64,000 nucleotides of DNA, taken from contig NW_026960611.1 of the NCBI RefSeq assembly GCF_021018805.1, forward strand, positions 806,001-870,000, given 5' to 3'. The first letter of the stretch is position 1; the number at the start of each line of letters is the position of its first letter. Made by a program: the position numbers and the translations under genes. Below, in pieces: positions 34,236-44,354 of the stretch. The notes below the pieces were generated by a model. That model was given only the letters and a program-made list of their open reading frames with translations. It did no database searches and was not told the origin of the DNA. Origin of the DNA: Prinia subflava. Taxonomy: Eukaryota > Chordata > Aves > Passeriformes > Cisticolidae.

Positions 34236-34730
34236 TGCTAATGCAGGTATGCAGGACCGGCAGGATGGGTGCCCAGCCCCGCCAGGGATGGAGGGTCGCC
34301 TGTCTCTGAGACGCCGGGGCACCGGTGCCTCCCATTGCCCCCTCCAGAGCTCCCCCGCTTCCTGGGGGGCAGGGGCCGTGACACCAGCCACAGCTCTCAG
34401 CTGGCCGGCAGGGCCGCCACTTCCCAGGGGCAGGGGCTGTGACATCAGCCACAGCTCCTGGCCGGCTGGCGGGGCTGCCGCTTCCCGAGGAGAGGGGGCC
34501 GAGACACCAGCAGCTGCAGTGGCTCCGGGCAGCTGCCAAGGCATCTCCTCAGGGCAGGGACCCGCCTATAGCGGCAGGGGTCTGGCAGTGGATCTGTCAG
34601 GGCTGGGGGCAGTGGCAGCCATCTCAGGAGTTCTGGAGACATAACCCCACCACATCTCGGGCTATGGCAGCTACACAGGGGCAGCCTTTGGAGCATCCAC
34701 ACTCACTGAAAATTAGTTCATAACATGCCA
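34236..34730. repeat. GC-rich region with imperfect tandem repeats
   Basis: Roughly 60-66 bp units (GCCACAGCTC, then GGCNGGGCNGCCNCTTCCC, then GGCAGGGGC) repeat about three times at 34370-34500. Open stretches on both strands are probably caused by the GC bias. No gene is claimed. Confidence 0.55.
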
Positions 34731-35530
34731 CACTTAGGGGAGCAAGGCCTTGCTCTCCTCTGACATGGGGAGGTGGAGAGGCTCTGGCCCTGCTGGGCTG
34801 GGGAGTCCAAGGTCCCACTCACCACCACCAACCCCCCAGTGCGGACCTGTTACCCCCATGGCACCGAGTCCCTGGGTACCTATTGCCCCATGACACCAGG
34901 GTCCCGGGGTCCACCCTGTCCCACAGTACCAGTGCTGGGGGCCCCATTCCTCCCAGGACACTATGGTTCCCTCTCACCCCACAGTCCCAGGCCCCACTCA
35001 CCATGGTAGAGGGCTGGCAATTGCCTTGTGAGGCTACATCGGCACTTGTGTTGTATTTAATTTAATAAATGCTCTTTTGGAAACCGAGCCCCACCCCACT
35101 TCTTGCCGCTCCCAGGGAACTTGGAACTAGAGGCAACGGCCACTGCAGCAGAAGGGAGTACTCCAGGAGGTTCACCTGGAAGAGGCAGGGCATCTTGGGA
35201 GGCTTTCTGGAGCAGTGGTGGTGTGTTGTCGATGTGGGTGGAGTGCTGGGTCAAGCCTTGCCTTGACTTGCTGTAGGTGGGGTTAGGAGAGGCTTTGGCA
35301 GGCTGGGGCTCTGAGGATAGCCCTGGGGAGATAGGTGGAGTGTAGAATTGAAGAGACTCATGAGGGCTCGGCTGGGGGGGTAGCTGGGTAGGGATAGGTA
35401 TATTGGGGTGTGCAGAGAAGCCTGGGGGAAAATGTGGGGGGGGGGGTGGTACTAAGGAGGCTGGGTGAGAGTTTGGTTGGGGGAGTGGTGTTGAAGGGAC
35501 TGGGAGCAACCTAGTGTCAAGAAAATGCAC
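34731..35530. other. Unassigned GC-rich, repeat-like sequence
   Basis: Degenerate repeats of about 40 bp (CCCCATGGCACC, GTCCCNGGG) lie at 34850-35005. An AATAAATGCTC signal is near 35064. The minus strand at 35530-35057 is a long proline- and serine-rich open stretch that could be a gag linker, but no domain supports that. Confidence 0.35.
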
Positions 35531-35925
35531 AAATGCCAGAGGTTTATGTCCAAAAAGGAGACAGAGGAGTCCTTAAACCTATTCAAATAAAGGGAGAGTG
35601 TCCACTGGGGCACACTGTGAAAAACGACGTTTCTTTCTGTCAAGCTATTCATGGGTTTAGGGTCTTAAAAGGCCAAGAGCATTTTCTGGTTATTACAAAG
35701 TTGTTTATTATATAAATGCATCAGTCTAGAAGGCAAGAGTTCTGAGCATGCAGTCTTACTAAAAGTTATAAGGCTTAAAGTCCCAGTGGAGCATAACAGC
35801 AAATTAACAGAGAATCCCAACCATGGGGGAAAAGCAAATTGACAACGGATCTCAGCCATGGGGGAAAGACAGATGGACAAGGGGTCCCAGCCACAGGGAA
35901 AGACAGCTGGACAAGGTGTCCCAGC
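35531..35925. repeat. Unassigned sequence ending in a short minisatellite
   Basis: From about 35810 to 35925 units of about 34 bp (TCCCAGCCATGGGGGAAA, then GACAGATGGACAAGG) repeat a little over three times. The left part shows nothing recognisable. Confidence 0.65.
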
Positions 35926-35984
35926 TGTTATAAATGACACAAGATAATTTGTGTTTTAAGAATATATTCGTAAAAGTATATGTG

Positions 35985-37463
35985 TGTGAAAAATATGGGA
36001 TGTTAATTCATGTTCTTATGGGTTATGACATATTAAAATCACTGTATATATGTTATATGAGAATACAAGTTTCAGTCTGCCTTGAAAATTCGCTAAGACA
36101 AAAAGAAGGCACCACCCTGGAATTTAACATTTAGAAAGGAGACAAAGGATTTACAGGAAAACCGGGCCATCTCCTTGGCATCAGGAGAGGACACATTAAG
36201 ATAAGCTATCAGTCTTCCTCTCCCTGGATGACAGACTCATCAGATCATTATCTTCAGCCATTGAAACACCCTCATCCGAGCATCGGAACACCACCATCAG
36301 AGGACCATCATCATCAACATCTCCGGAGATGAACTTTTACCATTCATAAACCTGGGCGTCCATTCACTCAAGGGAAACTAAAAATTCACGCTTGGCAACA
36401 GAGGAGGAAACTCTTTTCAGCTAAGCCGGAGATGACTATGATTTCAAATGACTAGCTTGGAAACAAAAGGACTATGAGGAAATTTTTGCCACAGGTGGAA
36501 TAAAGTGTATAAAAACTAAGCCCCGAACAAGGTCAATCCATGAACTCAGGGGGGACGGCAGTTGGCCAGGTACTGTGTCCCAGTTCACCGTTGACGATTC
36601 CCAGGTCAATCGTCAATGTATCTCCACTGTGGGTGGTGTTATAAATGCCAATACAATATTCCAATTAAAATTATAATTTTGGTTTATTAACAAAAAGATC
36701 GAATTACAGAATTTCGGCAAAACCACCCACAGCGGAGATACTTGACTATTTTTACCCAGGAAAATGTCAAGGGTGAATCGGAACGCAGTATCTGGCCGAC
36801 TGCTGTCCCCCCTGAGTTCACGAATTGGCCTTGTTCAGGGCTTAGTTTTTATACACTATATTCCGCCCCTGGCAAAAATTTCCTCATAGTCCTTTTGTTT
36901 CCAAGCTAGTTATTCAAATTCATAGTTGTCTCCGGCTTAGCTGAAAAGAGTTTCTCTTCTCCTGTGAGGTGTCAATTTTTGGTTTCTTGTGAATGTATAG
37001 ACACCCAGGTTTATGAATGGTAAAAGTTCATCTCTGGAGAGTGGGTGATGATGGTCCTCTAATGGTGGTGTTCTGATGCTCGGATGAGGGTGTTGGCTGA
37101 TGAAAATGATCTGATGACTCTGCCATCCAGGGAGGAGAAGACTGATAGCTTATCTTAATGTGTCTTCTCCTGATGCTGAGGAGATGGCCAGTTTTCCCGT
37201 AAATCCTTTGTCTCCTTTCTGAATGTTAAATTCCAGGGTGGTGCCTGTTTTTTCTTAGCAAGTTTTCAAGGCAGACTGAAACTTATATTCTCATATAACA
37301 TATATACAGTGATTTTCATAGTTTTAATATGTCATAACCCATAAGAATATGAATTAGCATCCCATATTTTTCACAGTGGTTTTGCCGAAATTCTGTAATT
37401 TGATCCTTTTTTAATAAACCAAAAATTATAATTTTAATTGGACTACTGTATTGGCATTTATAA
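35985..37463 (+). mobile_element. LTR-D (sense) nested in LTR-F
   Basis: It starts TGTGAAAAATATGGG and ends GGCATTTATAA with the last CA missing. The flanking TSD TGTG is at 35981-35984 and 37464-37467. It is split by the antisense LTR-D at 36637-37375. Confidence 0.88.
36637..37375 (-). mobile_element. LTR-D (antisense) nested in LTR-D
   Basis: It is 739 bp from TGTTATAAATGCC to TTTTTCACA with a perfect 4-bp TSD GTGG (36633-36636 and 37376-37379). It lies inverted inside a sister LTR of the same family, producing a large inverted repeat. Confidence 0.92.
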
Positions 37464-37790
37464 TGTGTATAAAATAAATATAACCAGCAAGCTGGGGTTT
37501 GCAACTGGAAACCGAGCAAACCCAGGCTTCTAGAAGTTGCTTTTTAGGGAGAACAAAAGCCGTGGCCGGGTGAAGTTGACAGGGAGAAGTACGGCCATTA
37601 ACCAGAAGAAAGGAAGAAGGAGCAACTCTTTCTGAGCAAAGAAGACTGTTAAATGCCCATAGATATCGATCTCAGGAGCAGTATTGAAGGAGGCACACCT
37701 ATATTCATCAATTCGACTCCCTATTCAGACATCCTGAATAACCAAAATTATTATTCATCTCTCCCCAAGAAAATCTATTTTGCAGCTGGG

Positions 37791-38669
37791 AAGACCAACC
37801 GAAAACCCAGATGGTCTGGTTCTCAGAACAAAGCTAAGCCGGACAGTTCCAGAAAAAGCCACAGAAGTCATTGGAGGATTGCTATTGCAGTCCCAGGAAA
37901 ACTTTTTGCCACAGCTAACAAAAAATAAGATAGCTAAAAGCAAAAAATGTAACTCCCTCCCTGCTGGAAAAAGCTGAGCACATGAGAGAGTGAGTGCCTG
38001 AACACAACCTGTGCTAGAGCGGGCTTCCATCCGTCCCCCCGGACCCAGCTTAAAGCTACAATGTAGGAACCCTAAAAATCCCCTCAGGGAAACTTCCAGG
38101 CTTTGCCCTGGAAAGACTTACCATAGAGTTCCCTGCCTAGGCTAAAAAAAAGACTTCCTTCATGGTGTCTTGCAGAACTACTGCCAATCTATCTTGGATT
38201 GCTTCCCCCATTGGTCACTTAACCCTGCCCACCCCAATTGTTCATCCCTCATCCCCCCCTATAAGTTTGCTGCCCCTTGCCCTGCCTTGGTACCTCCCCT
38301 GTGCCCTCAGACCATTGGTTCCTGACCCCTACTTAAACACCAAGCACCACACGGTCCTTTGTCTTCTGTCCCTGATCCCTTCGGCATGCTGAAATAAACC
38401 CTGCTAGAACATATACAGGAAGCCGTTCCTATCTTTCCTCCACCGAGGCATGTGTTTGTGTGTGTGCATGGACTTGAAATGGCTGTTCCTGTGGCCTGCT
38501 CCGAGTGGCTTCTGAAGGAGACGCTTTGAGAAGGTAGCAGCATTTCACCATCCTGCTTCACTGCTACACTACAGTACCCATTTCTGTGCATAAAGCAGAC
38601 GATACAGGAATAGAGTATTATCATAAAATCACCCCAAGACAAATTCCAGCTACAGAAGAGGAGGAGGAG
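37791..38669 (+). mobile_element. Unassigned sequence containing an LTR-like unit
   Basis: Between about 37945 and 38575 the plus strand has CCATTGG-type boxes, a weak TATA (CTACTTAAACACC, about 38330) and AATAAACCC (about 38393), in LTR order. It ends CACTACA. The start is not clear and no TSD was found. The rest shows nothing. Confidence 0.4.
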
Positions 38670-38675
38670 GTGAGA

Positions 38676-39209
38676 TTTTGTTTTTTCCCCGGTAGCTTCA
38701 GTCGGTGTCTCGGCTGCCTTTGTTGGTCCTGGTTAGGGGTGCACTTACGTACCCCCCTGTCCAAGCAACTCCGGCAAGACTCCCGGGCACAGGCAACACT
38801 TAGCAAGCTTAGTTATAGTGATATTCAGCTCTTAGCAGTGATCAGCTCTTTAGCAGTGATTCTCAGCTCATAAGCTTGCTAAGGTGCCTTGGCAGACGCA
38901 GGGAGAGAGAGGAGAAGCGCCGTATGGAGTTCCACAGATGAATCTTTATTAGCTTCTTCCGTGAAGGGTTCCAGGGACAGCGGCTTCTCCTGAGCTGGGG
39001 GAAAGTGGGGTTTTTATAGGGTACAGAGGTTTTGAAAAGGTGTCCAATGGTATGGTTCGGGGTACAAAGTGACCTATTGTCTTACAGGGAGATAAGCGAG
39101 GGTCCAAGCGCGGGAGAAGGGTTATTTTGGCCTAGTCACCATGACTAGGCATTTCTGCCCTTAAGCAACTGACCGCCACGGAAGCCTACCAGGCTTCCCG
39201 GCTGCAACA
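38676..39209 (-). mobile_element. ERV-5 3' LTR (LTR-H)
   Basis: It is 534 bp. In element orientation it begins TGTTGCAGCCGGG and ends ACAAAA. A reversed TATA-like TTTTTATAGGG lies near 39011 and a polyadenylation-type signal is on the minus strand near 38943. The env stop codon (39161-39163) lies inside its first 50 bp. Confidence 0.95.
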
Positions 39210-40456
39210 ATTCCACTTTCTGTATTTAATAAAAAAGCGTTCCCTATAGTTCTTTTAAAGCAATAGATAAGGCATGAGAACATAACTAATACAATGACAA
39301 CTACAATGAAAATCCACAGAATTCCCTTAACAAGAGATGCAACCCATCCTGTTAATCCCCATTGACCAAAAAGGTCATTGACCCAGTCTGGGTTCTTTTC
39401 TATTTTTAAGTCCTTCACAAGTTCTCTCAGTTTTTGGATGTTTGCGTGGATGGATTCTGAGCGTGATGAGAGATTGAAGCAACACATCCCTTCGAAGTCT
39501 TGGCATCCGTGTCCGTGGGCAAGCAGCAAGAAGTCAATCGCGGCGCGGTTCTGGAGAGATGCATGTCTTGTGGTTTCCTCATCCTTTAAAAGATCACTCA
39601 GGGCAGCAGATGTAGCGTTGGCTTGCTTACTAAGCCAGCAGCCTAAGTGATTTATTTCACCAAGGGCCTTAGCTGCAGCTACCCACGGTAAGAATAGGGA
39701 GACAGCAATTCTTTTTGGTTTATTCCAATTGTATAATTTGGGATCACAGGTTTCGTCAAATTCTGTATAGGATCTTTTGTGGCGATTTGCTTCACTTTCT
39801 TTTTTCCAATTATGTAACAAGGTAATATTTGGTGTGAGGGTAGAAAGTCTCCCAAGGCTACAGGGACCTCCCTGCAGGCGTGAGGGGATCCCAGCCCATA
39901 CTCGGTCACCACAGATGAGAAACATCCCTTTGGGTAGTACTTTGGGATGGATAGAGGATACAGATATCATGCGAGTGGTGTAATTGCACCAATCCGGATA
40001 GTTATAGGCTTTGTTAATGGGTGATATGTCTTTTCTGTATGTGTTTTTTAACTGGTTAGTTTCTGGCCCATTATTCCTTGGGCGTCTATAGTAAAATTTA
40101 ACACAGTATGCTGCTTTGGTGGACCCCAGCAAGTCCAATTCTTGGGGTTCCTCTAGGGCATTAGGTAACATTTTTGTCCAATCATCCCAAGTATCTACTG
40201 CATTGGGTCTCTTACCTGTGGTGCGGAGGAGCTCAGAGTTATAGACGGGCCAGTCATCTGCTACAAAAGGAATCCCTACTAGACATGTGGAAAGTGGGTT
40301 ATCAACGCTGCCCATGGATAAGCACATGTTATCCTGTTTCAATGTTTTTGCTAAGGTTACCCAAACATTATGACTAGGCTGGGGGCTAATCCAGCCGCAG
40401 GCGTACGGTACGGTGAAGAGCATCCAAACAGAAGTGAGGAGAACACCAGTTTTCAT
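39161..40456 (-). CDS. env: ERV-5 envelope glycoprotein, open
   Basis: A 431-codon open frame encodes receptor-binding and fusion functions at the membrane. Residues 1-21 form a signal peptide. The surface subunit ends at a furin-type RHKR (225-228). The transmembrane subunit starts with a disulfide-flanked internal hydrophobic fusion segment (about 249-268, between Cys237 and Cys273) and has the conserved segment near 302-317. It then shows a CX6CC motif (Cys318, Cys325, Cys326), a membrane anchor (about 379-399) and a short tail whose last codons lie in the 3' LTR. N-glycosylation sites include N158, N210, N280 and N328. The internal fusion segment and CX6CC resemble alpharetrovirus Env. 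The surface subunit, about 225 residues, is short compared with alpharetroviruses. No internal stop or frameshift is seen. Confidence 0.93.
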   Translation of the reverse strand: MKTGVLLTSVWMLFTVPYACGWISPQPSHNVWVTLAKTLKQDNMCLSMGSVDNPLSTCLVGIPFVADDWPVYNSELLRTTGKRPNAVDTWDDWTKMLPNALEEPQELDLLGSTKAAYCVKFYYRRPRNNGPETNQLKNTYRKDISPINKAYNYPDWCNYTTRMISVSSIHPKVLPKGMFLICGDRVWAGIPSRLQGGPCSLGRLSTLTPNITLLHNWKKESEANRHKRSYTEFDETCDPKLYNWNKPKRIAVSLFLPWVAAAKALGEINHLGCWLSKQANATSAALSDLLKDEETTRHASLQNRAAIDFLLLAHGHGCQDFEGMCCFNLSSRSESIHANIQKLRELVKDLKIEKNPDWVNDLFGQWGLTGWVASLVKGILWIFIVVVIVLVMFSCLIYCFKRTIGNAFLLNTESGIVAAGKPGRLPWRSVA

Positions 40457-40583
40457 CTCTGGACAGGGATAAGGCTTCTGATAGGGAATACAAACAAAAA
40501 TTGTTATCTTTCATGATGGGAGGAAAGGGTTTGGGTTTTTTCCTTCATTCCATTTCTCTGTTCCTTCCCCCCTCCCCCCCTCC

Positions 40584-40619
<36 letters not shown>

Positions 40620-40797
40620 CAAGGGATGGGTAAGTGGGTGTGAAGTTAAGGGTTTTTGGTAAGAGTTGGGAAAGGGAATAATAGGGGTTTTTAGGGTAAA
40701 AATTTTCTAAAAAAAGATAATGACATGTAATTCAGAGGACAAGTTTGTGTTCAAGCTATGTCTGGCTTATAGCTTGACTGATGCAGCAGAATGTTGT
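40457..40797 (-). other. ERV-5 pol-env spacer
   Basis: Non-coding interval between the pol stop and the env start, with a long homopolymer run (T on the plus strand, about 40587-40617) next to a C/T-rich stretch. An env splice acceptor would be expected here; the minus-strand A/G-rich run is not a typical acceptor and I could not place one. Confidence 0.5.
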
Positions 40798-43569
40798 TCA
40801 TCTTTTCTGTTTCTTCTGCTGTCGTGGGATGGGTCGGTTTTTTCTTTGGTACGTGGATATTCGGCGACGCCTTCGTCTCCAGGCAGAACTTGTCTGGTTT
40901 TGAGGCGGTCTTGTATTCAACTCAGAAGAACTCTTGTCAGTGTCTGACTGAGTAGTGTTTGTAGTGCCTAGGTATGGTTTTATGTGTTTTCCTGGGTACC
41001 ATCTTGGACCAGATGGTAGTGAAACACACGCATATCCTCTCCCCCAAGTAATTAACTGGAAAGGCCCGGAAATTTGATGAGTCTCTGGGTCCTTCACTAG
41101 CACAGGTGGTTTCTCAGCAAGCTTTGCTTGGGTGGTATTTGCGAAGTGGCGAAGTACTGGAGGGTCGGGCTCTGATGTTGTACCATTTAGGAAGTTGATG
41201 ACATAGAGAGCCTTGCAGAGTCTTTCAACTGGGGATATGATTTTTGTTTCACTTCGCTGCTGATTGAGGACTCTTTTGAGGGTTTGATGTGTTCTCTCTA
41301 TGATGGATTGTCCTGTGGGATTTGCAGGTATGCCTGTCTTGTGTTCTATTCCCCAGTCACTGAAGAATTCTTTTAACTTACGAGAGGCATAGGCAGGTCC
41401 ATTATCTGTTTTGATCTGTTTTGGTACTCCCAGGGTAGCAAAGGCAAGGAGGAAGTGCTATATGGCATGCTGTGTAGTTTCTCCTGGATGAGATGATGCA
41501 AACACTGCTCCAGAAAACGTGTCAACCGATACGTGCACATACTTTGACCTTCCAAAAGGTGGGAAGTGAGTGACATCTGTCTGCCACAGCTGGCAGCTGT
41601 TAAGTCCTCGGGGATTGACTCCTGTCCCCACAGATGGTATCTGGTAGCTTTGGCAGTTCGGGCACGTGGCAACAATAGCTTTTGCTTGATCTTTTGAGAG
41701 CTTGAACATTCTAATAAGGGCAGCTGCATTTTGGTGATAAAATGCATGTGACAATTTTGCCTGGGCAAAGATGTCAGGGATGTTAGCAGTCTCTAGTGCC
41801 ATGGCCAAAGCATCTGCTCTCCTGTTCCCTTCTGCAATGATACCTGGGAGGTCAGTGTGTGACCTTACATGCATTACATAGTAAGGTTGTTTTCTGTGGG
41901 AGATTAAACGTATTAATGCAGAAATCAATTGGTGTAACTTTGGATTGGAAACGTCTTTGAGAAGGGCTTGTTCTGCCCTCATAGCTATACCTGCGACATA
42001 TGAAGAGTCTGTAATGAGATTAAAAGGTTCGTCTTTGAATTTCTCAAAGGCTCTGACAACAGCTGCTAACTCTGCAATCTGTGGAGATCCCTCCACAATT
42101 TGGACATCAGATTCCCATTTTTGGGTCTTAGGGTCTTTCCATGTCATTACAGACTTGTGGGATGACCCCGAGCCATCTGTAAAGACTGTTAGAGCTTTGA
42201 GAGGTGTTCTACTCTGTACTAATTTTGGGGTCAGATTAAAGGTTATATTAAAAAGTTTATGTTTTGGGATATGGATGGAAATTTGGCCTGTATAGCTATC
42301 TAGGGCGTACTGGAGATTTTCATTGGTCTGAAGCAAATGCTCCAGGTCTCCGCCGGTTAATGGCATGTATATGCATGTGAACTCACACCCTGCAAGGGAA
42401 CGGAGGCGAGTTCTGGCCTTTTTTATTAGATGTGCCATGATTTCTTGGAAGGTGGTAATTGTCTTTGTAGGTTGGTTGTTTGTAAAGATCCACTCAATTA
42501 TCAATAAAGGGTCTCGAAGCTGAGTATCCCATTGGAAAATCAGTCCATGGAACCAGGGTGCTTTTCCCAGGATGACAAACTGGAAAGGCAGGCTAGGCTC
42601 GAAGCGATGGGCTTGGTGTGAAGATAGGGCTTCTTGGACTTTGGTGATGGCATCTCGGGCTTCTGTTGTAAGAGTGCGTGGAGAGTCCAGGTCTCCGTTG
42701 CCACGGAGAAGGTTGAACAGGGGAGCGAGGTCCTCTGTTGTAATTCCTAGCAGAGGACGTACCCAATTGATGGATCCACACAGACTATGTAAGTCTCTCA
42801 GAGTTTTTGGGTCGTCTCAGATGACGAGCTGCTGGGGTACGATGGTCCTTTCCCGGATCTGGAATCCAAGATAAGTCCATGGGTTGGTGTACTGTATTTT
42901 GTCTTCACGGATCTCGAATCCTGCTTTTTCTATGGTTTCAATAGTCTTTGTAACCGCTTTGTCTAGGTAGGCTTTGTCTGATGCACAGATCAGGATGTCA
43001 TCCATATAGTGGTAGATGATTGCATCTGGAAATAGGCTCCGAACGGGAGACAAAACACGAGCAACATACCATTGGCATATGGTAGGTGAGACCTTGAGAC
43101 CTTGGGGAAGAAAAAGCCAATGATATCTTTTGAGTGGAGCCTCTCTGTTAAGAGAGGGGACAGAAAAAGCAAACCTTGGAGCGTCCTGGGGGTGCAGCGG
43201 GATGCTGAAGAAACAGTCTTTAATATCTATGATGGCAAGTGTCCAGTCTCGAGGCAACATCGATGGTGAAGGCAGTCCAGGCTGAAGGGGGCCCATATCC
43301 TCAATTACCTCATTGATTTTACGCAGATCCTGGAGGAGCCTCCACCTGTCCGTTCCAGGCTTTTGCAGTACAAAGACTGGGGTGTTCCAAGGGCTGGTGG
43401 TCTCGACGATGTGACCTTTGGCAAGCTGTTCTTCTACAAGTGCTTGTAGTGCGCACAGTTTTACTTTAGGGAGGGGCCACTGTTCAATCCAGATCGGGGT
43501 TTGGCATTTCCAGGTAAGCTGAGGGGTATCTGGTAGTGTGCGCTCCTCAGTGGCCCCAATTAGAAATCC
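40798..43569 (-). pseudogene. pol: ERV-5 pol (RT, RNase H, integrase) with two stop codons
   Basis: One continuous frame from the pro-pol frameshift site to 40798, broken only by TGA at 42817-42819 and TAG at 41458-41460. RT shows IIDIKDCFF, LPQG and the YMDD box (43008-42997). RNase H has its four acidic positions: TDGS near 42177, then IAELAA, ITDSSYV and RRADALA. Integrase has HAFYH and CPNC zinc ligands, Asp in WQTDVTHF, and, after the TAG, Asp in KTDNGPAY and Glu in SIIERTH. It ends in a long arginine/lysine-rich tail (WRRRRRR, then QQKKQKR). YMDD and the separate pro frame favour a betaretrovirus-like origin. The two stops should prevent full-length enzyme. Confidence 0.94.
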
Positions 43570-44354
43570 CGACTGGGAATTTGTAAGGAAGCTCCCCATT
43601 GGGATAGAACATCCCTTCCCCAAAGGGTGATGGGGGCCCTTACCACAAATGGGCGGATAGTTGCCAACTTGCCTTCAGGCCCTTCGATGAGCACGTTGTG
43701 CTTGCTTCGCATGGACATTGTGGCTCCACCGATCCCTGAAATCATACCTGGTACCGGTTCTAGTTCCCAGTTTGCAGGCCATTCTGAGCGTGCGATGAGG
43801 CTCAGGTCTGCGCCTGAGTCCAGGAGTCCCAGTCGGTGGATCTTCTCACCTTTGCAGGATAGGCCACACTCAATGGTAGGCCTATTGGATCCCAAAACTT
43901 GTGCCCACATTGCTATAGGGTTGAGAGGAAGCTGTTCCTTGTGATTTTTTGTGAGTAGAAAGGCTTGTGCAATTGGAGTTCCCTTTAAAAGAAAAAATGG
44001 TAAGTCTGTGCAGCACAGTTGGACCAAGATTTCTTGACCTGGGTGCACTGTTTGTACTGCTGGAAAAACAAAAATTTCATCCGGCCCATTAACGGTATCA
44101 CCTATAATTAAAATGTCAAAAGGACCTCCTTTTGGCCCATACTTGCCAGTAGGGACACGATAAACATCCCTCTTTTTTAAGTCAATGGATAAAGCAGTTA
44201 CCAGCTGGCGCCGGGTTCCCGTCTGTATTGCTCTGTATGTTGGATCCCCTTCTTGTGACGTGGCATCTCCTGGAATGATGCATGGTTGGGTCTGGATGGC
44301 TTTTGATTTGTTGTCTTGGCGTGGAGCCTGACCACGCTCCGCTGGCAGTTTCCC
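43560..44354 (-). CDS. pro: ERV-5 protease frame (dUTPase-like region plus protease)
   Basis: The frame is entered by -1 frameshifting at 44354-44348 and ends TAA at 43562-43560. The first 170 or so codons include YRVPTGKYGP and KGTPIAQAFLL, a weak match to the betaretroviral dUTPase fold; the usual central dUTPase motif is not evident, so that domain may be degenerate. The aspartic protease follows with active site LLDSGAD (DSG at 43820-43812) and the later LWGRDVLSQWG element. It would process Gag and Pol. No internal stop is seen. Confidence 0.88.
   Translation of the reverse strand, partial: GKLPAERGQAPRQDNKSKAIQTQPCIIPGDATSQEGDPTYRAIQTGTRRQLVTALSIDLKKRDVYRVPTGKYGPKGGPFDILIIGDTVNGPDEIFVFPAVQTVHPGQEILVQLCCTDLPFFLLKGTPIAQAFLLTKNHKEQLPLNPIAMWAQVLGSNRPTIECGLSCKGEKIHRLGLLDSGADLSLIARSEWPANWELEPVPGMISGIGGATMSMRSKHNVLIEGPEGKLATIRPFVVRAPITLWGRDVLSQWGASLQIPSRDF
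43563..43569 (-). promoter_or_regulatory. ERV-5 pro-pol -1 frameshift site
   Basis: On the minus strand the heptamer G GAT TTC is in the pro frame with its last codon directly before the pro TAA stop. The -1 frame continues into pol. It resembles the G-GAU-UUA type used by betaretroviruses at this junction. Confidence 0.8.

Larger units (their letters stand above)
35926..37790 (+). mobile_element. LTR-F copy containing a two-level LTR nest
   Basis: It begins TGTTATAAATGACAC like the LTR-F at 22588. It is interrupted at 35985 by a sense LTR-D that itself contains an antisense LTR-D, and resumes at 37468 (TATAAAATAAATATAACC onward, matching about 22644). Homology to LTR-F fades near 37790, so its 3' end is lost or strongly diverged. 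Confidence 0.85.

Noticed and set aside
34219..34702. Overlapping open stretches on both strands in GC-rich sequence
   Set aside because: Similar lengths on both strands point to base composition rather than a gene.
35057..35530. 157-codon proline-rich minus-strand frame, possibly a gag linker
   Set aside because: There is no matrix, capsid or zinc-knuckle sequence around it, and GC-rich repeats explain the composition.
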